From Apostichopus leukothele (taxonomy: Eukaryota > Echinodermata > Holothuroidea > Aspidochirotida > Stichopodidae): DNA of 25,511 bases. Made by a program: the position numbers and the translations under genes. The stretch covers positions 1-25,511 of the forward strand of contig JAAAKB020305661.1 of NCBI GenBank assembly GCA_010014835.2, read 5' to 3'. The notes under the pieces were generated by a model that saw only the letters and a list, made by a program, of their open reading frames with translations, was not told the origin of the DNA and made no database searches. Position 1 is the stretch's first letter, and every line of letters starts with the position of its first letter. Below, piece after piece: positions 13,201 through 21,128 of the stretch.

Positions 13201-16200
13201 GAGCAGCCTACCACAACATACCCTGCACAATACTCAATTTAGACCTATAGTGAGATTTTGGTGTTTACTGGTACTTTGCTGCAACCAGTGTTTTTCTTTG
13301 GACCTCATAGAGAGTTGACTGAGAACCACTCAGCTAGAGTGAGACATACTGTATATTCTATCTATAGTACTGACTAAATGTATGAATACGTACACTCTAG
13401 TTCTTTAGTATCTAGGGTTAATATGTAACCTGCATGTTGTGGGGCAATAAAAAGGAAGTGAAAGAAAAATGATTGAAATTTAATATTAGTTTTGAGGTTT
13501 TGATGCCAAGTGACTTGACTATGACTCTGGCATTCATCAAACAAAAAGTGAAACAAATTTTCTCTGACAATAAAAGGTTTATTGTGTTAGGTGATAAGCT
13601 ATGTGTAGTTTTATACTTGTGGCTATTGCAACATCTGGAGAGCTGATGTCATCTAATAAGGCAAAGTTTGCAATCCATCCTGACAGTTGCCGTTCTAAAT
13701 TCATGTTAATCCATCCTGACAGCTGCTGTTCTAAATTCATGTCAAGATTGTCAAATAGCAAAGAGCGATATTCCTTTCTTGTTTCTTGAATATAATTTAG
13801 AAATTTTTGAAAATTTTGACATTTATTTTATATTTTGATATTAAAACAAATTAAAAGCGGAAAGGTCACTGGAAACCTGAATACAAATTTTGAAAGAGCA
13901 GAGAAATATCCTAGCTTTATTAAAGAGGATAACCAGTTAGTGAACTTAGGAGTTTCAAGTCCTGTTCCCCACCACCTGGGATAGCCAGACCCAACTATAT
14001 CGTGATCCCTAATACACTGTTTCTTTGCTGTCTGTCAGTCAGAAATAAACTGCACCCTGCCACCAGGGACCACACCCGATATTCTTGTGATGAGACACTG
14101 AAAAAGGAAGGAGCGGTAGAGATTTCAAAAGGAATCTAGGCTTTTCCATTTTTGATTTGTCACAATGTTACAGGACACACTCAGAAGATGAACACAAAAT
14201 ATTTTGATATCTTTCGTTATGTTTTTACTTCCATTCTGTAGCTTCCTCCAAGGTAGTTAACCTGAGCTGTGGACAAGAGAACGTGTGGGCATGTGACACT
14301 TTGGGTAACTGTTACATGAGAGTCGGGATTGACTTACCCCAGCACGATGCACTACCTTTCGCCTGGCTTCCTGTGGACTCTAAACCACAGACATGTGAGC
14401 ATTCTCTTCTCTCTCATTATTTCAAATTCTTTTCTTGAAAACAAATCCTTTTCTCGTCATTCGTCGCAACCTTTCTCTTCAGCTTTTATTCAGCAAATGG
14501 TCATTGCTGTTTATACTTTAATTCATTGTTGTTCCTTTTGTAACCTGTCCATTAATTTGTCTCAAAATGTACACTGTTGTGATATAAAATTCAACTTACC
14601 TTTGTCTTCATACAGAGTTCAGTTCCACATAACACATAAATAATGATGTATTAATGATACATCTGAGCCCAAGGCATTTCATTTGAAAGATTGTTTGGAA
14701 TTTCATTTTCTATATTGTTTTGAAAAGTTTTCACCCAAGTCTGTGTGGGTCCTACGGACAGTATGGTCTGGGCCATTGACAACAAGAAAGCAGTGTATTC
14801 ACGGATGGGTGTGACCAAAGACTTTCCTGTTGGTCTCGAATGGGTCGTAGTTGAAGGTGAGATCAACTTTTAATGTTACCAACCATCAGTTAAAAACATA
14901 CCGTGCATTGATGATTACACTTTGTTAAACTAACACGTCCTGCTAGAACCTGTTTCTTTCAAAGATCATTAATTCCTGGGTAATTAATTGGTGGGTCGTT
15001 ATCAATTTCATACTATTGTACGAAGTATGTCACTAAAAGAATGATTTAAATACAAACGTATATCTTGTCTATTGAACTGAGACTGCAGTCGAAAACGATT
15101 TCAAGTAAAGAACGTTAATCTCAGTCATAGACGAAAGTGAATATTGCCAAGTTAAAAATACAAGACAAACATAGCATTAAACTCCCGAAATTCAATGCAG
15201 ATTGTGAAACTTAGAACAACAGTGATGATTTACTGTCATAATTTGCATCACAGACATGACAGGATTCAACAAAAATACCAGACAAGATCGTTGTACCTGA
15301 ACAATTTACCTAAGTGACAAAGGTATGTTGGGATTACAGGTACACCTGAAGGTACTCGAACTTGTAGAGTATCTCACAAATTATAAATAAAGCAAAATTG
15401 AAGATTTTGACATGAATTTATGAGTCTGTCCCCCCTCCCCTCTCCCCCCCCCTTTTGCCATATACCTACAGGTACTCAAGCCCAAGAGCTCTGTATCAGT
15501 TCAGATACTGTCTGGGCTCTCTGTCCTAATGGAGACATAGCTTGCCGGTTTGGAACATCCCAGAGAAATGCAGAGGGAAATTATTGGAAGAAGATACCGG
15601 GCAACTTTGCAAATATATCAGGTAAAATGGAGAAGAAACCGTTTATTGACTTTTGAAAATGATAATGTTAGTGTGCAAGTCCTTCATCACTACCAAACCT
15701 TTAAAAGGAACCAGTAGTTCAATTCATGTGTTGTTTAATTGAGACAAATGAGGGGTACACGGCAAGGTTAAAGGTCATCAATATTGCCTCCTCCCCCTCC
15801 CCCTTCAGATATGATTGTTGATGCCTCTGTTTAATAGTTTGTGCTGTTTCTATATTGACAGTCAGTTAACACGGATTAGTGCTGTCAATCTCTGAAGATA
15901 ACTGTATTTGAATAAATCTCAAAATGTACACTCGTAAAGTTATACAGGAATGAAAAGGTATTACAGAAACAGAGTTTGACAGATATCCCATATTTTTAAG
16001 CCTTCAATTTTTTTGGTGCAATTATACTCTCTCTTATTGTGACTATTTCAAAATCCAAATTTTAAAATTGAAGCATATTGTAACTCCGTTTTTTCCAAAA
16101 CATTGTTTTTTGATGCATTATTGTGAATTTATTTATCATGGCAATTGTAGCATGTTGCTTGTAAGTTAGATTCGAAATTCAATGACATTTTTGCACTTTT

Positions 16201-16464
16201 TCCAGAAAGAGTTCTATTTGGGAATATTACCCTGAAGCTCTTTGCATTATTCAAACATCAATAGAACATAACAGACCCAGCTTTGTTGACCTCAAATCTT
16301 ATACTTTAATCCGCACAGTAACCCAAACCAACGATCTATGGAGTCTTTCAAAAGAGGGTCAGATTTTCAAGCGATCAGTCAAGATTTTCAAGCGGCAACA
16401 CTTTGACTCTCCGAGTTCACCCCAGCCAGGACATGATCTTGAGGAAGATTGGGAACTACTGTGA
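1048..16464 (+). CDS. TECPR2: TECPR2, tectonin beta-propeller repeat-containing protein 2 (15 coding exons)
   Basis: Joined exons: 1048-1245, 2582-2710, 3413-3544, 3896-4056, 4789-5243, 5804-6412, 6758-7985, 8877-9009, 10073-10280, 10882-10971, 12883-13110, 14242-14394, 14728-14856, 15472-15621, 16319-16464. Their sum is 4149 nt, or 1382 residues plus stop, and every intron phase agrees. Residues about 1-355 are a WD40-like propeller, with TECPR2-typical NGMKLFTGDD and RPGLRVWKA. Residues about 360-785 are acidic and low in complexity, with a lysine run near 550. Residues about 789-1370 hold tectonin repeats (VWALS, VWACD, VWAID, VWALCPNGDIA). The protein ends in EEDWELL. In mammals TECPR2 promotes autophagy, binds ATG8 proteins through a C-terminal LIR, and works with ER-exit and endolysosomal tethering factors; human mutations cause a hereditary sensory/spastic neuropathy. 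Identity is by similarity to the human protein as I remember it; no search was run. Confidence 0.93.
1246..2581 (+). other. TECPR2 intron 1
   Basis: GT-AG intron, phase 0, 1336 bp and AT-rich. Open frames on both strands here (about 1931-2152 minus and 2223-2609 plus) show no domain, no splice logic and low-complexity composition. I see no gene, RNA or mobile element in it. Confidence 0.8.
2582..2710 (+). CDS. TECPR2: TECPR2 coding exon 2
   Basis: Residues 67-109, phase 0 on both sides, 129 nt. LAAGTNKGHVELYLL is a WD40 blade strand pair and matches the human 'LVAAGTASGRVAVFQL' segment. The acceptor is TTTTCACAG and the donor GTACAG. The 0.7-kb intron after it shows nothing beyond an A-run near 2789. 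Confidence 0.9.
3413..3544 (+). CDS. TECPR2: TECPR2 coding exon 3
   Basis: Residues 110-153, phase 0-0, 132 nt. It contains AAWSTNGMKLFTGDDLGTV, a near-copy of the human TECPR2 blade. The first exon bases, GTGAGG, themselves look like a donor (see findings). The 351-bp intron after it is plain. Confidence 0.92.
3896..4056 (+). CDS. TECPR2: TECPR2 coding exon 4
   Basis: Residues 154-206 plus two bases (phase 2). It contains IVQLNYSYKTLLVSTASRAL, close to human 'IVQLDYSQKVLLVSTLQRSL'. Two overlapping donors exist. Only GTGAGA at 4057 keeps the frame into exon 5 (VKGNFGAMF); GTGTGA at 4055 would break it. The 732-bp intron that follows shows no other feature. Confidence 0.9.
4789..5243 (+). CDS. 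TECPR2: TECPR2 coding exon 5 (end of the WD40-like domain)
   Basis: Residues 207-358, phase 2 in and phase 1 out. It holds the best-conserved N-terminal block, KGNFGAMFIPTMCKPSD and then ATRPGLRVWKA, followed by LVVIWSYSCLFILNP, corresponding to human 'WVLSWNEYSIYLLD'. The propeller ends about at LRKSAKKPVIRLGL. Confidence 0.94.
5244..5803 (+). other. TECPR2 intron 5
   Basis: Phase 1 GT-AG intron of 560 bp. It holds a compact hairpin at 5654-5683, listed separately, and otherwise nothing recognisable. Confidence 0.8.
5654..5683. repeat. Short near-perfect hairpin in intron 5
   Basis: 13-base arms (5654-5666 and 5671-5683) pair with one internal mismatch around a 4-base ATTG loop. The arms are unusually GC-rich for this AT-rich intron. 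It is too short for a typical miRNA precursor, and pairing does not continue outward. Function unknown. Confidence 0.6.
5804..6412 (+). CDS. TECPR2: TECPR2 coding exon 6 (linker with lysine run)
   Basis: Residues 359-561, phase 1-1, 609 nt. An amphipathic stretch (KNVFKKAADELTDGAIKAK) is followed by Ser/Thr/Glu-rich low-complexity sequence, then FDDIVFQPKPKKKKKKKK. The acidic-then-polylysine ending matches the human 'FDQELVVKPIKVKRKKKKKK' block, which supports both the exon and the gene name. Most of the exon is probably disordered. The intron that follows is 345 bp and plain. Confidence 0.92.
6758..7985 (+). CDS. TECPR2: TECPR2 coding exon 7 (acidic linker, then first tectonin repeats)
   Basis: Residues 562-970, phase 1 in and phase 2 out; at 1228 nt it is the largest exon. 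The first two thirds are acidic and probably disordered (EDTDSETEGQELDIGDMDD near the end). From about residue 789, SSWLQCTTPGYITKLVASEK begins the tectonin region, with repeat cores IWCVDSKERIYF, NIVWIVKGRHNGAY, TAWIISENGEVSV and VVWALTSEHKVVYR. Confidence 0.94.
7986..8876 (+). other. TECPR2 intron 7
   Basis: Phase 2 GT-AG intron, 891 bp and AT-rich. The minus-strand open frame at 8630-8833 is low in complexity with no recognisable domain. Nothing else is supported. Confidence 0.8.
8877..9009 (+). CDS. TECPR2: TECPR2 coding exon 8 (tectonin repeat)
   Basis: Residues 971-1015. It contains MGWAIDKEGRVWFRTGV and then a Trp-Trp pair before the donor GTGAGG, the classic tectonin repeat pattern (hWAhD..G.hahR.G). 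The acceptor is ATTGATAG. Confidence 0.93.
9010..10072 (+). other. TECPR2 intron 8
   Basis: Phase 0 GT-AG intron of 1063 bp. It contains an inverted repeat flanking an (AAAT)-type run at 9612-9687, and a C-run followed by an A-rich tract near 9850-9882. No coding potential is seen. Confidence 0.8.
9612..9687. repeat. Inverted repeat around an A-rich loop in intron 8
   Basis: Arms 9612-9628 and 9672-9687 are nearly complementary; the 10-base core CCACCAAAAG pairs perfectly. They enclose 43 bases rich in AAAT/AAAC. It could be a foldback remnant of a small mobile element or chance expansion. Confidence 0.5.
10073..10280 (+). CDS. TECPR2: TECPR2 coding exon 9
   Basis: Residues 1016-1084, phase 0 in and phase 1 out. 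It begins VTMSEYL, as in human 'VSITDYV', and contains STGVWVCAQF and then VSRGNLLG, matching human 'NSGVWISSG..VAKGSLIG'. It joins directly to the Trp-Gln of exon 8. Confidence 0.9.
10281..10881 (+). other. TECPR2 intron 9
   Basis: Phase 1 GT-AG intron of 601 bp. Open frames that overrun from exon 9 into it are shadows. No further feature is supported. Confidence 0.8.
10882..10971 (+). CDS. TECPR2: TECPR2 coding exon 10 (90 nt)
   Basis: Residues 1085-1114, phase 1-1. It reads SSWGLTNPLGLPSASCWISI then SAAAVYGPSG, aligning with human 'YWNHVVPRGTASATKWAFVLASAAP'. It is too short for an ORF scan. Frame, splice sites and alignment all agree. Confidence 0.82.
10972..12882 (+). other. TECPR2 intron 10 carrying a DNA transposon
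   Basis: Phase 1 GT-AG intron of 1911 bp, the longest in the gene. About three quarters of it is the pogo/Tigger-like element at 11219-12662, so the ancestral intron would have been roughly 0.47 kb. Confidence 0.8.
11219..12662. mobile_element. Non-autonomous pogo/Tigger-like DNA transposon
   Basis: Both ends start CAGT(T/C)AAAC and stay complementary for about 23 bases (18 of 23 match, including ATTATC-GAA). They are flanked by TA at 11217-11218 and 12663-12664, the target duplication of the Tc1/mariner superfamily. The left end has nested inverted repeats (CCGAACTA/TAGTTCGG inside GATTATC..GATAATC). The 'ATTATCCGAA' type of end is usual for Tigger/pogo families. No transposase frame is present, so the element is non-autonomous or decayed. 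Confidence 0.82.
12883..13110 (+). CDS. TECPR2: TECPR2 coding exon 11 (tectonin repeat)
   Basis: Residues 1115-1190, phase 1-1, 228 nt. It contains MIWAAQKSGEVFCF and a second core, DVLWALSANGNIYLRVGI, then KEWKKLDMAQL, which parallels human 'HWTRLDLSQLG'. The donor is GTAAGT. Confidence 0.94.
13111..14241 (+). other. TECPR2 intron 11
   Basis: Phase 1 GT-AG intron of 1131 bp. It includes a two-copy 36-bp tandem repeat at 13672-13743. Short open frames on both strands reflect that repeat and AT-rich sequence; no gene is supported. Confidence 0.8.
13672..13743. repeat. 36-bp tandem duplication in intron 11
   Basis: Two adjacent copies of a unit beginning AATCCATCCTGACAG and ending TCTAAATTCATGT differ at only a few positions. 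It is a simple local duplication. Confidence 0.8.
14242..14394 (+). CDS. TECPR2: TECPR2 coding exon 12 (tectonin repeat)
   Basis: Residues 1191-1241, phase 1-1, 153 nt. It contains VVNLSCGQENVWACDTLGNC and YMRVGIDLP, equivalent to human 'LTSLACGNQHIWACDSRGG'. The intron after it is 333 bp, plain, and ends in a weak acceptor. Confidence 0.94.
14728..14856 (+). CDS. TECPR2: TECPR2 coding exon 13 (tectonin repeat)
   Basis: Residues 1242-1284, phase 1-1. It contains FFTQVCVGPTDSMVWAIDNK and SRMGVTKDFPVGLEW, matching human 'VRTGITEEMPVGTAW'. I chose the acceptor AAAAG before 14728 because it supplies the strand FFTQV. A second in-frame acceptor before 14740 would remove four residues. Confidence 0.88.
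14857..15471 (+). other. TECPR2 intron 13
   Basis: Phase 1 GT-AG intron of 615 bp. Its acceptor is preceded by an unusual C-rich tract (about 15430-15455). No other feature is supported. Confidence 0.8.
15472..15621 (+). CDS. TECPR2: TECPR2 coding exon 14 (tectonin repeat)
   Basis: Residues 1285-1334, phase 1-1, 150 nt. It contains DTVWALCPNGDIACRFGTS and NAEGNYWKKIPGN, almost the human 'TVWARCPNGDLARRYGV..NPAGDYWKKIPG'. This is one of the most conserved stretches in the gene. Confidence 0.96.
15622..16318 (+). other. TECPR2 intron 14
   Basis: Phase 1 GT-AG intron of 697 bp, AT-rich, ending ATCCGCACAG. No gene or repeat is supported. Confidence 0.8.
16319..16464 (+). CDS. TECPR2: TECPR2 coding exon 15 with C-terminal LIR-type motif
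   Basis: Residues 1335-1382, then TGA. NDLWSLSKEGQIFKR is the last partial repeat, as in human 'DELWAVGPPGYLLQR'. The end, GHDLEEDWELL, parallels human 'LEDEWEVI', the ATG8-family LIR: an acidic lead, Trp1379 and Leu1382 as core W-x-x-L. IFKR occurs twice seven residues apart because the DNA repeats AGATTTTCAAGCG. Confidence 0.95.
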
Positions 16465-16650
16465 TTATTATTCCCAGAGAAATTCAGTATAGATGAGTTA
16501 TCCTCTCACTGGTGCCAATGTAATGTGCAATTTTTTTTCTTTTTTATTAGTTGAAGAAGTAACTATTTACAAATCGAGAAGAAAGTGTTATTAGGTCTGA
16601 GGTCAATTTCCTACTGATGTCAAATTTAAGATGCAAATAATGACTGGTAT

Positions 16651-17501
16651 TGCTAAGTACTGCATAGTAGTACTGAGTAATACTGCATAGTACTGAGAAG
16701 TAGTACTGAGAAATGCGTAGTACTGAGTAGTACTGAGTAATACTGCATAGTACTGAGTACTAGTAATGAGTACTGTGTAGTACTGAGTAATACTGCATAG
16801 TACTGAGTACTAGTACTAAGTTATACTGCATAGTACTGAGTAAATTCTGCATAGTGCTGAGTAGTAGTACTGAGTAATGCTGCATAGTACTGAGTAGTAG
16901 TACTGAGTATATAGCGTAGTACTCAGTAGTATTACTGAGTTATTCTGTGTAGTACTGAGAAGAAGTACTGAGTAATACTAAGTAGTACTGCAAAGTACTG
17001 CGTAGTAGTACTGAGTAGTACTGCAAAGTACTGTGTAGTAGTACTGAGTAATACTGCATAGTACTGCGTAGTAGTACTGAGTAGTACTGCAAAGTACTGC
17101 GTAGTAGTACTGAGTAGTACTGCATAGTACTGAGAAGTAGTACTGAGTACTGCGTAGAACTGAGTAGTACTGAGTAATACTGCATAGTACTGAGTACTAG
17201 TACTAAGTTATACTGCGTAGTACTGAGTAAATACTGCATAGTGCTGAGTAGTAGTACTGCATAGTAGTACTGACTATATAGCGTAGTACTGAGTAGTATT
17301 AATGAGTTATTCTGCGTAGTACTGAGTAGAAGTACTGAGTAATACTAAGTAGTACTGCAAAGTACTGCGTAGTAGTACTGAATAATACTGCACAGTGCTG
17401 AGTATTAGTACTGAGTAATACTGCATAGTGCTGAGTAATGCTGCATAGTACTGAGTAGAAGTACTGAGTGGTACTGCCTAGTAGTACAGAGTAGTACTGC
17501 G
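16651..17501. repeat. TACTGAGTAG-type minisatellite (about 850 bp)
   Basis: It is built from 10-base units such as TACTGAGTAG, TACTGCATAG and TACTGCGTAG in alternating order. A longer unit is visible on top: the stretch from about 16790 recurs at about 17168, shifted by 386 bases at the start and 367 near the end, with several shared variants (CTAGTACTAAGTTATACTG; AATACTAAGTAGTACTGC). Confidence 0.95.
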
Positions 17502-18038
17502 AATGGGAATACAGAGACATCAATAATACATATGTAGATAAATGAAAGGAATGAAATGTGATAGACGATAATTATGATAAACAGGGAGTTGAGAAGGAAA
17601 AAGAAGTTACTCCATTTGAGAGATTTTATGCTTATATGATTCTCTTTGATATGCAAGAAGAAAAAATGCTTGAGCAGTGGTTGAAATTAAAGGTTATTTT
17701 TTCTCTCTGATCACATTGAAGTTTTGATGATAGAAATGTATGTTTGCTACAACACTTTCAAAGTGTGCAGCTAAAAATTGCTACTAGAATTTTGTTTTTT
17801 GTTCAGCATCAGTCCTGTTCAAATTCACCTTGAAAATATAAACAAAGCAAATTTCATTTGCATCATAAATTACTTGATTAGAATTTAAGGATGTGATAAC
17901 CTCTTTATTGTTTTCCTCTTTTTATTAAAAAAGCAGATTATTACTTACCCAGTTGTTAAGTTACATTACTTAACAGTTCCCTAGTGGTTCCCTGACCAAA
18001 GTTTAGGGTAACTGCCAGTCAACAATGCTTTTTATTTT

Positions 18039-18064
18039 GGGGGGGGGGGGGGGAGGTGGGGGGC
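18039..18064 (+). repeat. G-run with G-quadruplex potential
   Basis: Fifteen consecutive G followed by AGGTGGGGGGC on the transcribed strand. It is in the presumed 3' UTR, so it could form an RNA quadruplex. Homopolymer length may also be a sequencing error. Confidence 0.7.
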
Positions 18065-18414
18065 AGGAGAGTAGGTTACAGGTAGGGTTTTGAGATTGTC
18101 TGTTCATTAACATGCTGATACGTCTAGTAATACATGCCTTCCACCCAGTAGTGATATAATATCATCCAAATAATACAGTCATACTGAGTCTGAAGCCTGT
18201 CAGTGATTACAACACTGAATGAAACTTGTATTTACAGGAATTTTTATCAGTACTTTCATAAATGTTTCCAGATTTTGATGATACTTGAAGCTTGTGTATC
18301 CTGATTATTGCTGAATGCAATGTTTGTTTTGTTTTCAGAATAAGAGTTTTTTCTTTATCATATCATATGTAATATTTTACACCCAAAAAAATGGTACTCC
18401 GAGAGTTTTGTACT

Positions 18415-18420
18415 AATAAA
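18415..18420 (+). terminator. TECPR2: Possible proximal poly(A) signal (AATAAA)
   Basis: AATAAA followed by a T-rich tract within 30-60 bases. It is one of three candidate ends for TECPR2. The motif is common in AT-rich DNA, so support is weak. Confidence 0.3.
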
Positions 18421-18837
18421 TGCAATTTAGTTAATTATATTTGTTTTATTTATCATTATTCCAAGGTACCTCTTTGAAGTCTCAAATAGCAGTCTGAGAG
18501 TTATTCTCATAACAAATTCATAACACAGATATGTAACACAAGTTAATTAGTGTCCAGGTATCTGTTATTAATCTTCACAATTTATTTCTTGATCATTGAT
18601 TTAGGCATAAACAGATTGAAGAACAAAATGAATGGGTTTGAGTACAGTTTTCTATATTAGTTTTAAAGATATTTTGATTTCAGAATGTTCCTTTAATGTG
18701 GTCAATATGATTTAGAGGGCAACTTAATTGCAACTATGAATTATATATTTATCAATAGTGACAATTTCAAGTAACTTTGAATTTCACATTAAGAAGAGTC
18801 TGCACTCAAGGATACAATTTACCACTGATGCTTTACT

Positions 18838-18999
18838 CTGGAAGTGTGTCTTATAAGAACATGGGCATATTGCCACTCTAACATCTCAGACTGGAAGTGT
18901 GTCTTATTATGAACATGGTCATATTGCCACTCTTACATCTCAGACTGGAAGTGTGTCCTATTATGAACATGGTCATATTGCCACTCTAACATCTCAGAC
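18838..18999. repeat. 54-bp tandem repeat, three copies
   Basis: Copies begin at GGAAGTGTGTC (about 18840, 18893 and 18947), run through CATATTGCCACTC and end ACATCTCAGA. Copies 2 and 3 are nearly identical; copy 1 is more diverged and one base shorter. This suggests a recent duplication of a single unit. Confidence 0.92.
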
Positions 19000-20301
19000 A
19001 TTTATTTTTGTTACTTTCTTACCTGTATGGTGCTTCTGAATTAAATTATGTATCTTTTTTTTTCCTCCAGCCTCCTTTGGCATTGGCAAATGAATATTGC
19101 TAAATATATAAATATCATTCTGCAACACGATTCACTCTGGTAACCTTGCTACTTTTTAGCCTTGAAAGATATGGTACCTGACAACCACAGTCTGTTACCA
19201 TACTCAACCAAAATTGCACCAGCCTTGTTATGATGAAATATGGGAATTTATAACCTTCAAGGTTTTACTAATTGAAAAAAGAAAAAAAAAAAAATCACGT
19301 AATTTGTGAGAAACAAACTTCTTCTATATTAGCTTGAGGAGTAACAAGTTGTGGGTGAATATTACATGGTTTGGTGACTTTTGGTCATACTAACACTAAC
19401 ATAAAGGTGACAGAACCCATATGCAGTTTAAAATGTTAAGGGATATTCTGGTTGCAAATAATGTCAACCTTATTTTGAAGAGAAAGATATTCCACACTTG
19501 CTTTTGAAATCCCTATCTCAATATATTGCCCCTAACTTGAGATATGGTTGATTGAATGTAAACCTAGTTTGACTGGATGAACCCTCAAATACTCCAGAAA
19601 GTTGGGTAAACCTGTAGAAGGTGGTCTGTGATGTCATCTGGGCAAATGCTCTTCAAAAGCTTTACGTAGGCTATAATAATTTTTTTTTTTATATTTCCTT
19701 GAAACCTGATACATTTGTAATGTTTGTTAAGCTGTCAGGATACTCTGTATTTTATATTCCACCAAAATGTATCTTTTTTGTAGAAAAAAAAAAAAAATCA
19801 TTTTTCCCTTCCTAATTAAATAAATGATTGATATAGTATAAAGTAGATAAAAGACTTATACAGTTGAAGTGCCCTGATGACATCATTCATTCTGTTGCCA
19901 GATGCATTTACAAAATATCACAAAAGTTGAAAAACTCATATCTTTGCGGTACAAATTGCTACGAGGATGTGGTTTTTACCAAAAGATGCAGAAATTTTTC
20001 AGCAGTTTTGCTTATTTTTCAGCTCCAACCAGCATACAATCCTTTTTAAGGGATATGTTTCAAAAATTGACGATTGTATTGTCATTTCAAGTGGTGTACA
20101 TTCAGTTGGACTATTTGTTGGCTGTAATAGGCTGTCCTTTGAGCCCAATGCTAATATGAATTAAATATTGTCTGTGTGTGAAGAATTAATGTATTAATAT
20201 TGGAAAGTTTGGAAAGTGAAAATAATAATCTATAAACATTTATTGACTATTTTATAATGTATATCATTTATATTGTGTTCTATTTTGTTATGTCTGCTTT
20301 C

Positions 20302-20355
20302 AATAAATTGCATTCAAAAGTATGTTAGAAATGCACCATATTTTTTGACAATAAA
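20302..20355 (+). terminator. TECPR2: Candidate distal TECPR2 poly(A) signals
   Basis: Two AATAAA hexamers, at 20302-20307 and 20350-20355, are followed by a GT-rich stretch (GTGTGATTTGTAATTAGTGTAG) like a downstream cleavage element. This is the best-looking end for the gene, but it is inferred only. Confidence 0.4.
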
Positions 20356-20370
20356 TACAGTGCCATACAA

Positions 20371-21100
20371 ATGTCAAAACCTGTGTGATTTGTAATTAGT
20401 GTAGAATTCACTGCTGTATTCTCAATTCTTGATAAGCTCAGTATTTCTTCAATTCACTTAACAAGTTTGAAATAATATCGAATTAACAATGAGTAATGAA
20501 TAAGTCATCAGTAATGCCCCCCCCCCCACCCCCCAAAAAATATGCTAGAAATTGAGATAATGGTCACCCATGATCAGGGCTTGAGGGAGAAATGGTAGAT
20601 GTCCAATGTATCCAGTGTCCAATGTATCGTGAATGTTTTGGAAACATCAGGCAACCACTAGCAACTGAAGGCAATACTGAAGGACCTTGTATAGAGTGCT
20701 TACATCATAGTTCTGCCATACAGGATGCTTCTTGAGTCATGAGTGGAAGCAAACATTCAAAGTCTTTCAAGCATGGACAAATATAACTGACTTTCTTATG
20801 TTTAAGTTTTGTTTTCAAATATACCCATAATTGTAATAAGCTGTTGCTATATGGAAGTAGAAATAAGTAGAATTCTTAAAGCTTACGAATAAACTTTAAC
20901 AGAAACGACCTGTTAATACTGTGATGTCAAATTCAGTGGTTTCTGTCAACGATACATAATGTTTCACTAAGAAATGAGAACTCATTAGACAGGACAAAAG
21001 AAATCTTCAAAGACAGGACGTATAATTACAAAATGTATTACAATCAATGGTTACATTAAATATATTAAAACAACAAAACATAAACATTACTTTTAAAGCA
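20371..21100. other. Region between the convergent genes
   Basis: About 0.7 kb, AT-rich, with a C-run at 20518-20534 and a small repeat of GTCCAATGTATC near 20600-20626. No gene, RNA or mobile element is supported. Confidence 0.6.
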
Positions 21101-21122
21101 ATGTTTTTAAATTAAGTACGTA

Positions 21123-21128
21123 TTTATT
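21123..21128 (-). terminator. HYLS1: Candidate HYLS1 poly(A) signal
   Basis: AATAAA on the minus strand, about 480 bases past the HYLS1 stop. Another AATAAA at 21601-21606 begins only five bases past the stop, which would leave an unusually short 3' UTR. Confidence 0.3.

Larger units (their letters stand above)
16465..20370 (+). other. TECPR2: TECPR2 3' UTR / downstream region
   Basis: About 3.9 kb without a supportable gene. AATAAA motifs at 18415, 20302 and 20350 are possible ends of the transcript, so the 3' UTR may be 2 to 4 kb. The region holds the TACTGAGTAG-type satellite, a long G-run and a 54-bp triplication. The sense open frames near 19621-20164 are overlapping, AT-rich and unlike any family I know; they are probably chance. 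Confidence 0.5.

Noticed and set aside
13579-13789. Paired open frames on both strands in intron 11
   Set aside because: Produced by the 36-bp tandem duplication, whose length is a multiple of three; no splice or domain support.
16940-17656. Minus-strand open frames rich in YYSVLL/RST repeats
   Set aside because: They are translations of the satellite. Its minus strand largely lacks stop codons because the unit has none, so openness is a composition effect.
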